In this document: piece by piece, positions 58,536 through 64,000 of the stretch | How the letters are laid out: each line of letters starts with the position of its first letter | Position numbering within the stretch: position 1 is the first letter of the stretch | DNA from: Microtetraspora sp. NBRC 13810 | Lineage (GTDB): Bacteria; Actinomycetota; Actinomycetes; Streptosporangiales; Streptosporangiaceae | Assembly: GCF_030268685.1 (NCBI RefSeq) | Contig: NZ_BSRQ01000006.1 | Coordinates: 186,001 to 250,000 of the forward strand | Reading direction: 5' to 3' | DNA length: 64,000 nt | Notes under the pieces: generated by a model | What the model was told of the DNA's origin: nothing | The model's database searches: none | What the model saw: the letters and a program-made list of their open reading frames with translations, nothing else | Program-made: the position numbers and the translations under genes

Positions 58536-59003
58536 TCAGAACGAGTGGCGGTAGTAGGTGTTCCAGTCGAAGTCGCGGGTGGTTCCTTCGCCGATCCGCA
58601 CCCGGAAGCCGTCGAAACCGCCCTTACGGCTGTAGCTGAACTTCCACTCCTTGTGCCCCTGGGTGGAGAAGCGGTGACCCAGGTGCCAGCCGCGGTCGTC
58701 GTGGTACCAGAACTCGACGTAGGTGTTCTCCCGGTCCCGGTCGCGGTCCCAGGTGTTGAGGTCGAAGTGGTAGCGGCCGTCGGAGAAGTACCAGTAACCC
58801 TTGTAGTAGGAGCGCTCGTTGCGGTGCTCGCCACGGCCGAAGTTGGAGTACCCCTCGAACCAGTGCTTGGTGTACTGCGCCTGGGCGGCCGTGCTCGCAG
58901 TAGCGGCGGTGTTCGCGGTGGTGGTGGCCGCCTGAGCCGGGGCCGCGACGATTCCGGTCGCCAGTGCGCCGGCGAGGGCCGCACCGACAAGAAGCTTGCG
59001 CAT
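58536..59003 (-). CDS. Secreted hypothetical protein rich in aromatic residues
   Basis: This 155-residue protein has a signal peptide MRKLLVGAALAGALATGIVAAPAQA. The mature part is Trp/Tyr/Phe/His/Arg-rich with alternating strands (YYKGYWYFSDGRYHFDLNTWDRD, VEFWYHDDRGWHLGHRF), suggestive of a small extracellular beta-sheet protein. No Cys in the mature part. AGAAGGAAAAGCAAC before ATG 59003 is a plausible ribosome binding site. I do not recognise the family; similar aromatic-rich secreted proteins occur in actinomycetes. Confidence 0.8.
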   Translation of the reverse strand: MRKLLVGAALAGALATGIVAAPAQAATTTANTAATASTAAQAQYTKHWFEGYSNFGRGEHRNERSYYKGYWYFSDGRYHFDLNTWDRDRDRENTYVEFWYHDDRGWHLGHRFSTQGHKEWKFSYSRKGGFDGFRVRIGEGTTRDFDWNTYYRHSF

Positions 59004-59150
59004 GTTGCTTTTCCTTCTGCCTGAGAATGCTTTGTCCGTTCCGTCCGGAGGAGCTTTCTCGGTGCCGCCCGCTCCGGACGACGATCACATTAGGCAGGAG
59101 GAAAGTCCTGTTCTGCGTACAATCACACACTCAGTCCCGAATGTGGATTA

Positions 59151-59717
59151 CTACGCACACCCTGTCCCGGCCAGCGCCTCGACCGCCGCCTCCACGGGAG
59201 GCGCGCCCCGCCGGTTGTCGATCTCGACGTGCGGTACGACGGGTGGTTCGTCCACCCGGATCGCCCTGAGGTAGTCGTCGAACGCGGCGAGCTTGCCCGC
59301 GTCTCGCGGCAGCCCCCGCGCGGCCAGCCGTTCCCTGAGGGTGGCCGCGTCGGAGCGGACCCACACCAGGCGCACGGGCGGCCCGCCGAGCGCCTCGACC
59401 CATTCGGTCCACCGGGCCGCCGAGTGCACCTGCGACGTGAACGGCCCGTCGAGCATCACCGGGCAGCCGTGCGACCGGATCTCCCTGGCCAGCCTCGTCA
59501 TCCCCGCGTACTCATGGCGTTTGACGTGCTCGTCGTACCAGGGCCCTTCGCGCTCGCCGTGCGGCCTGCCGTACGCGCGCAGGATCTCGCCGGCGAAGCC
59601 GCCGTAGAGCGTGTCCTTGTCGAGCAGGGCGGGGACCGGGTCCAGCCGCCTGAGCAGCGCCGCGGCCACCGTGGACTTGCCCGCGCCGGGCGGCCCGCTG
59701 ATCACCCACAGCTCCAC
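59151..59717 (-). CDS. Small AAA/zeta-toxin-like P-loop kinase
   Basis: This 188-residue protein has Walker [18 protein letters not shown] (residues 6-18), an acceptor-type Asp motif [11 protein letters not shown], a lid region with [17 protein letters not shown], and Walker-B-like PVMLDGPF. This is the AAA_33 or gluconate/adenylate-kinase-like group; many phosphorylate small molecules, antibiotics or UDP-GlcNAc. No antitoxin gene is next to it, so a zeta toxin is unlikely. It stands as a single gene. Confidence 0.85.
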   Translation of the reverse strand: MELWVISGPPGAGKSTVAAALLRRLDPVPALLDKDTLYGGFAGEILRAYGRPHGEREGPWYDEHVKRHEYAGMTRLAREIRSHGCPVMLDGPFTSQVHSAARWTEWVEALGGPPVRLVWVRSDAATLRERLAARGLPRDAGKLAAFDDYLRAIRVDEPPVVPHVEIDNRRGAPPVEAAVEALAGTGCA

Positions 59718-60001
59718 CGGCCCACCCTACCCGCGAGACGCGGCGGCCGAGGTAGATGATCGCGAGGCCACGGTGGACACGAGCGCCGCGATGACCTCGA
59801 CGCCCGCTTCCCCGGCCTGCTCGATCTCGCCATCCCGTAAGGACGCGAAGTGCTCGGCGGTTGGTGACCGTTCGCGAATTCAGCTGCACGTTCGATCACC
59901 CGGGGTCTCACCCGCCGCGGCACTATGTAGATCTACGCATTGATGCCGCATCAGGCGAAACTCCATATTTAGTGGGCTCAATCGCAGACAACGGAGATGA
60001 A

Positions 60002-60631
60002 ATGCGATTTCCCGCCCTTTATCGGAAGCTGCTCAGCGGCCTCGTCGTCCTGGTGACGGCGGTGGCCGGGCTGGGCCTGATCACGCCGGCCGCTCACGCG
60101 GCCACGCTCGTCGCCCAGAACAGCAAGCACTCCTGGCACGCCAAGAACCAGAACAAGACCATCGACGCCACGGTGCAGGTCTATGACGACGGCTCGGTCA
60201 AGGGTGTCTCGACCGTGACGTCGGGTGTGTGGCTCACCGGCGTCCGCCTGTGCGCCAAGGCCATCCTCATGGACAGCAACGGCGCCGCCCTCGCCACGGT
60301 CGGCGGCGACTGCTGGGGTGTCGACGGCAGCGCCTTCGGAGAGTCCAGCCGCACCGAGAACTGGAGCGGGACGGTGTCCGCGGATCTCGCGAAGCGCACC
60401 TACGCCGTGCAGATCGTGCACTGGAACAACGGCATCGACTGGCGCCAGGTCTTCCAGTTCGCCAAGGCCGTGTACGAGATCTACAAGGTCATCGCCGGCA
60501 CGAACGACGACGCCGCCGCCACCGACATCGTCATGCCCGACGGCAGGGTGATGCGGTACGACGACATCGTCAGGTCCACCCCGGGCGGCGGCGCCGGCTG
60601 CGGCGGCCGGGTCTGCATGGAACCGAAGTAA
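60002..60631 (+). CDS. Secreted hypothetical protein
   Basis: This 209-residue protein has a signal peptide MRFPALYRKLLSGLVVLVT... ending AHA-A near residue 35. The mature part has a beta-rich middle (KTIDATVQVYDDGSVKGVSTVTSGVWLTGVRLCAKAILMDS split over strands) and two Cys pairs (CAKA...CWG, GCGGRVCMEP) that suggest disulphides. GGAGATGAA before ATG 60002 supports this start rather than the open frame to 59861. A perfect terminator follows. Unknown family. Confidence 0.8.
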   Translation: MRFPALYRKLLSGLVVLVTAVAGLGLITPAAHAATLVAQNSKHSWHAKNQNKTIDATVQVYDDGSVKGVSTVTSGVWLTGVRLCAKAILMDSNGAALATVGGDCWGVDGSAFGESSRTENWSGTVSADLAKRTYAVQIVHWNNGIDWRQVFQFAKAVYEIYKVIAGTNDDAAATDIVMPDGRVMRYDDIVRSTPGGGAGCGGRVCMEPK

Positions 60632-60991
60632 CACCCCGCCGACCCAAGCGCAGGAAGCGGAACCCGGAGGGCCGGAACAGTGCGCACTGTTCCGGCCCTT
60701 TCGCATGCCGCCGCACCCGACGCCGAACATTCACCAAGGCGAAGCCGGCCAGCATCCCGTTCGACCCCTACGCCTGAGCCTTCTGATCGATGTCCGGCGG
60801 CCGTCCCACCCCCATCCCAGCAGGCCGGAGAAAAGCTCAGCTCATCCCGCCCGGGATCGTCCCACCGTCCCAACCCGGCCGTTTCCCTTGCCCAATCGGC
60901 CACGCCACTGCGAATGTCGATCCCGTACGGGGTTGAAACAAGGGGGAGTGGCGCGGCCGACGGGGGAAAACGCGTCCGCGCCCCTCCCCTT
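60632..60991. other. Non-coding interval
   Basis: About 360 bp hold the terminator at 60668-60699 and then GC-rich sequence without a convincing reading frame or obvious promoter element. The convergent gene ends at 60992. Confidence 0.45.
60668..60699 (+). terminator. Strong terminator of the secreted protein gene
   Basis: AGGGCCGGAACAGTGC and GCACTGTTCCGGCCCT are perfectly complementary over 16 bp with no extra loop bases, followed by TTTCG. It starts 37 bp after the stop codon. Confidence 0.85.
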
Positions 60992-61432
60992 CTAGTTCGC
61001 GTCGTCGCTTTCGTACTCGTCGCCTATCACCTGCACAGCCGGGTCCCCGAGCTTCACGCTCGAGTCCTCTTCGCTCAGCTCGTCCTTGAGGCGTTGTTCG
61101 TCGGTCTGCAGGGATTCCACCACCGTCTGCGGCGGCCTCACCAACTGCCCGGGGATCCCGAAAGCCGCCAAAGGCTCCTCGGCGCTGCGGATCGTGCGGA
61201 ACGTCCTGGCTATCGCGAGCCGCTCGTGGACGCGCACGACCTTCACCATCGTCTTCTCCAGGTCCACCGAGCCGAGAATCTCCCCGGTCTCCGGATCCCG
61301 GATGTCCGCCCCGTTGCGATTGAGAATGACGAAGCGCATTCCGACCTCGACGCCGTCGGCGGAGCCTTTGTTGAGCACGAGTTCGCGATCGGCCAGGATC
61401 TTCGCCACTTTGGCCTCAATTCGACCCGGCAT
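60992..61432 (-). CDS. Hypothetical protein with FlgT_C-like domain
   Basis: In this 146-residue protein, residues 5-75 read IEAKVAKILADRELVLNKGSADGVEVGMRFVI...DPETGEILGSVDLEKTMVKVVRVHERLAIAR. This resembles the small beta domain of FlgT C-terminal type (vlnkG...Gv..Gm.f.v). The rest is acidic (ELSEEDSSVKL, GDEYESDDAN). It overlaps the 3' end of the upstream membrane protein gene by 17 bp, so it is translationally coupled. Actinobacteria use the FlgT_C-like fold outside flagella; its role here is unknown. Confidence 0.7.
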   Translation of the reverse strand: MPGRIEAKVAKILADRELVLNKGSADGVEVGMRFVILNRNGADIRDPETGEILGSVDLEKTMVKVVRVHERLAIARTFRTIRSAEEPLAAFGIPGQLVRPPQTVVESLQTDEQRLKDELSEEDSSVKLGDPAVQVIGDEYESDDAN

Positions 61433-61886
61433 CTTCTCGGCCTCCTGTCAGCTTGCGCAGAGCGTCCTTGTGAAACTCGTTCCAATCGTCGACCGCTTCG
61501 GTCAATCCCTCTTCAACATAACTCAGTTCTACGCTCACCCTGCCCATGGCCTTACGTATTTCAGCGGCGTCGGAATTCTCGTAGGCGGCCTCGGCGATCA
61601 ACCGGGCCTCGTTGGCCCGCCTTATCATGCGGATGAGCCGTCTCACAGCGGCGCGAGCCAGGCCGGGATCCGCCTTGCCGATCTTGTTGAATTTCGCCGC
61701 TCCGGCAAATTGGAAGATGCCCGCCAAAACCACGAGGAGAGCGCTCGTGGCCTGTGAGGGCTGCTGATCGGCTCCACTGAGCACACCTAAATAAACTGTC
61801 ACCCCCAGACCCGCAAGCACTAATCCACCCGCCATGAGGTGTTCGCTCGTGATCCTCACAGAATCGCAGCGTAGTCTGTCGGGCAT
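61416..61886 (-). CDS. Hypothetical two-helix membrane protein
   Basis: In this 156-residue protein, two hydrophobic helices (about 18-36, LMAGGLVLAGLGVTVYLGVL, and 48-65, LLVVLAGIFQFAGAAKF) are followed by a long cytoplasmic helical domain (about 72-150, LIRMIRRANEARLIAEAAYENSDAAEIRK) with a coiled-coil character. It is first in a two-gene unit with the FlgT_C-like protein. It could anchor that partner at the membrane. No family recognised. Confidence 0.7.
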   Translation of the reverse strand: MPDRLRCDSVRITSEHLMAGGLVLAGLGVTVYLGVLSGADQQPSQATSALLVVLAGIFQFAGAAKFNKIGKADPGLARAAVRRLIRMIRRANEARLIAEAAYENSDAAEIRKAMGRVSVELSYVEEGLTEAVDDWNEFHKDALRKLTGGREDAGSN

Positions 61887-62284
61887 GGAGCGGCCATACC
61901 TGGGAAGCTTAAACTAACCGTCCACATATGCGCGCGGCATGCTGCGCAGCGGCAAAACGGGACGGGTTCCGGGCCGCACGCCCCAGGGACCGCGAGACGA
62001 CCCGCCGCACCGATTTCCATTAGGCCGACTTCGGTAAGCGCTCCGTAGTGGTGGCGCCGCCGAGTCCGCGGACGACGGCGCCCGGTCTCGCTCCCGCGCT
62101 TCGGGCAAGGCGACACCCCACGCCGTCCGGCGAACCCGAGCATAGAGGCATAAATCCCACTTTTTGGGGACAAACCAGATATTTCATAATAAATGAGCAA
62201 TCTACAGGACAAGCGGCTCAGCAGCTGCCAGCCGGTTTCGCATCTCGGACGTAGCCTCGTAAAACGTCTGGTAAGCCATTAACC
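61887..62284. other. Divergent promoter interval with an AT-rich core
   Basis: About 400 bp without a gene. From 62158 to 62205 the DNA is strikingly AT-rich for this genome (CCAGATATTTCATAATAAATGAG in part) and probably holds the promoter of the secreted propeller gene. A second AT-rich stretch near 61908-61930 faces the two-gene unit. Confidence 0.4.
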
Positions 62285-63196
62285 ATGAAATTTCGTACGG
62301 CTTTCGCGGTACTCCTCCTGACCCCCGTGGCACTGAGCGGGCAGCCTGCCGCGGCTGCCGCGTCGCCCACGATCGCGTACGCGCAGCACACAAAGGTCTG
62401 GGAGCTGGTGCTGACCAACGGAAACGTGGTGAAGGTGCCGGGGGCGCTCGCCGAGGCGCCCGATGATGTGGTCAACGCCGGTGCGCGGGCGCCGTTCCTG
62501 GTCAGCGGGGATGGGCGGCATTTCTTCTACTTCCGGAAATCTGATGGGTTGTTCGTCGAGCGGACTGTGCGCGGCAAGGAAAGGGTGGTGTCACGAAAGA
62601 TCACGACGGCCACGATCGACGAGGAGTGGCCGTGGGTGTCGAACGACGGCAGCTACGTGGTCACGACGACCTCGGCACCAGGGGTGGGAGTCTTCGCGGA
62701 CCTGCGGACCGGCAAGGTGCTGCCGCCTCCCGGCAGGACGGATGCCTGGAACTTCCTGGGATTCAGCCCGAACGGCAAGCGGCTGCTGCTGGCAGGGGAA
62801 AACCTGACGGTCTTCGATCGGGGCCTGCGTGCCCAGCTGCGGCCGAAGACACGGCTGTCGCCCATGGCGCTGGCGAATGACTACGTCACGGCGGCGGCGC
62901 CCGTCGGCACCTGGCGCAAATACCGGGGGCTACGCCTGCTCAACCTGCGTACCGGCCAGGCGGGCGCCGCGGTGACCGTGCAACTGCCCCGCGGCCAGTA
63001 CGTCGACGACCTCGACTTCGACCAGGCGGGACGCCTGATCGTCCGATCGAGGACCGGGAAGGGGGTCGCGATCTACCAGGTCTCGAAGACGACCGGCAAG
63101 ACGACGCTGCTACGGACGATCGCCAGGCCGGATGCGACGGCCTGGGTACTCCCTGGGGACAGCTCCTCCGAGGTCTGGACGGACAAGAAGAAGTAG
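62285..63196 (+). CDS. Secreted beta-propeller-like (TolB/WD40-type) protein
   Basis: This 303-residue protein has a signal peptide MKFRTAFAVLLLTPVALSGQPAAAA. The mature part has repeated four-strand blades with TolB/WD-like marks: PFLVSGDGRHFFYFR, PWVSNDGSYVVTTTS, LGFSPNGKRLLLAGE and LDFDQAGRLIVRS. The (S)pDG(r/k) turns recur about every 45-50 residues. It is probably an extracellular ligand- or protein-binding propeller. No catalytic motif or partner gene was recognised. Confidence 0.8.
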   Translation: MKFRTAFAVLLLTPVALSGQPAAAAASPTIAYAQHTKVWELVLTNGNVVKVPGALAEAPDDVVNAGARAPFLVSGDGRHFFYFRKSDGLFVERTVRGKERVVSRKITTATIDEEWPWVSNDGSYVVTTTSAPGVGVFADLRTGKVLPPPGRTDAWNFLGFSPNGKRLLLAGENLTVFDRGLRAQLRPKTRLSPMALANDYVTAAAPVGTWRKYRGLRLLNLRTGQAGAAVTVQLPRGQYVDDLDFDQAGRLIVRSRTGKGVAIYQVSKTTGKTTLLRTIARPDATAWVLPGDSSSEVWTDKKK

Positions 63197-63202
63197 GGCG
63201 CC

Positions 63203-63676
63203 TCACCTCCCGGCCACCATCGCCAGGAGCTTCGCGAAACGCCGTGGCGAGCGGGCCGCTTGCCACGGGACGCGCCGTAGGCCCGTGCTGTCACGCGTCC
63301 CGGCTCCGCCCCCGTGTCCGTGCTCCACTTGTACGAGGGTGTCCCGTCGTGTCAGCTCACCGGTCAGGAACTTCCCGCCCCCGGAGCTCCACGCGGCCCG
63401 CATGGTGCGCGCCCACCACAGGAGGAGGGCTGAGGCGACGCAGGCGGTGGTGAACCACTGCGGCGAGACCGCCGGGTTGCGCAGGAAGAAGTTCAGGCGG
63501 CCGGGTGACACGTTCGGCCAGCCTCCGGCGGCGCCCTCGTCGGCCTCGTAGAGCAGCGTCAGCTGCGGACGCGTCTGAGGTCGGGGACGTGCGGGATCTC
63601 GGCTGTCTAGCGTTGCTTGAGGCGGAGTGCTTCTTTGCGGGCCTCGGCCTGGATGGACCGCTCGCGCTCCAGCCAC
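63203..63676 (-). CDS. Doubtful reading frame, possibly a gene fragment
   Basis: In this 157-residue frame the middle (LTLLYEADEGAAGGWPNVSPGRLNFFLRNP, then a hydrophobic helix TACVASALLLWW) looks protein-like, but the flanks are Arg/Pro/Gly-rich and unstructured. It overlaps the start of the DUF5997 gene by 70 bp and lacks a good ribosome binding site. It may be the C-terminal remnant of a membrane-anchored protein. Kept at low confidence. Confidence 0.35.
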   Translation of the reverse strand: MAGARAVHPGRGPQRSTPPQATLDSRDPARPRPQTRPQLTLLYEADEGAAGGWPNVSPGRLNFFLRNPAVSPQWFTTACVASALLLWWARTMRAAWSSGGGKFLTGELTRRDTLVQVEHGHGGGAGTRDSTGLRRVPWQAARSPRRFAKLLAMVAGR

Positions 63677-63978
63677 TCCGGGTTCTCCGCTTTCAGCGCA
63701 TCGATCTCGGCGGTGGTGAGCGGTCCGGTGATCCCGCTCCTGATCAGGCCGGAGATGGAGACCCTGAGCTTCGCGGCGATGACCTGCTTGGGGTGCGGGC
63801 CGTTGCGGCGCAGGTCGGTGAGCCAGGCGGGTGGCGTCGACTGCAACTCGTTCAGCTCGTCCCTGGAGACAACACCCTCCTGGAACTCGGCGGGAGTGGC
63901 CGAGAGGAGGACACCCAGCTTCTTGGCCGCGGTCGCGGGCTTCATCGTCTGGGTGGTCTTCGGTTTGGGCGAGGTCAT
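63607..63978 (-). CDS. DUF5997-family protein
   Basis: This 123-residue protein matches the actinobacterial DUF5997 pattern: TQTMKPATAAKKLGVLLSATPAEFQEGVVSRDELNELQ, PPAWLTDLRRNGPHPKQVIAAKLRVSISGL and PLTTAEIDALKAENPEWLERER. It is a soluble, mostly helical conserved actinobacterial protein, often with HTH-like features, of unknown function. The start is ATG 63978. It is probably a single-gene unit read leftward. Confidence 0.88.
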   Translation of the reverse strand: MTSPKPKTTQTMKPATAAKKLGVLLSATPAEFQEGVVSRDELNELQSTPPAWLTDLRRNGPHPKQVIAAKLRVSISGLIRSGITGPLTTAEIDALKAENPEWLERERSIQAEARKEALRLKQR

Positions 63979-64000
63979 GGCGTCAAGAGTAGCCAGTCGG

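Noticed and set aside
59151-59717. Zeta toxin of a toxin-antitoxin system
   Set aside because: The P-loop kinase core fits, but no epsilon-type antitoxin gene is adjacent and the protein lacks the extended zeta lid.

Overview
The window is chromosomal DNA of a high-GC actinobacterium. Several features fit the order Streptosporangiales or a close relative: GTG and TTG starts, leaderless promoters, a lone-permease sugar ABC operon without its own ATPase, a LAL and a SARP-type regulator, a hopanoid operon and a perfect CelR/CebR cellulose operator. The taxonomy is inference; no rRNA, tRNA or other definitive marker is present.

Layout. 0-9 kb: the end of an AraC regulator, a GntR(FCD) regulator divergent from an MHS-type transporter, a HAD hydrolase, an HrpA-type DEAH helicase, an ECF sigma factor coupled to a double-VOC protein, and a decayed oxidoreductase. 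9-15 kb: an EmrB/QacA-type exporter coupled to its MarR regulator behind a palindromic operator, then DctA divergent from a CitA/CitB-type two-component system. 15-19 kb: a small protein and a 1171-residue SARP/AAA/TPR regulator. 19-25 kb: a sugar importer operon (binding protein, two permeases, GH13 glucosidase) with a leaderless lacI-type gene. 25-38 kb: secreted S15 peptidase, LAL regulator, HelD-type helicase with repeat-driven insertions, a secreted GH6 cellulase under a CelR box, TerC, and a Clp_N/HTH protein with two operators overlapping its own leaderless promoter. 38.7-49 kb: a membrane transporter, a GT28-like glycosyltransferase, a NodB deacetylase and the hopanoid operon hpnC-hpnD-hpnE-shc-[hpnG::ispH fusion]-hpnH, almost entirely joined by ATGA/GTGA overlaps. 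49-53 kb: SDR, KptA, histidine phosphatase, a small secreted peptide, a DUF4142 protein and a membrane protein.

53-58 kb is the most unusual part. A Crp/Fnr regulator is followed by a class III nucleotidyl-cyclase-like protein. Translationally coupled to that is a large protein with a degenerate P-loop and a helical-repeat C-terminus. Next come an SPFH-like coiled protein and, convergent with abutting stop codons, a three-helix membrane protein that resembles Pycsar TM effectors. The cyclase-like protein (C-terminus) and the degenerate NTPase (N-terminus) share a 20-residue Gly/Asn/Gln-rich motif, identical at 14 of 20 positions, in the arrangement expected for amyloid-type signalling adaptors. 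I read this as a candidate cyclic-nucleotide-linked conflict or defence module. A repeat resembling a tRNA 3' end flanks the region imperfectly.

58-64 kb: secreted proteins of unknown function, a small AAA kinase, a two-gene unit (2TM protein plus FlgT_C-like protein), a secreted propeller-like protein, a doubtful fragment and a DUF5997 protein.
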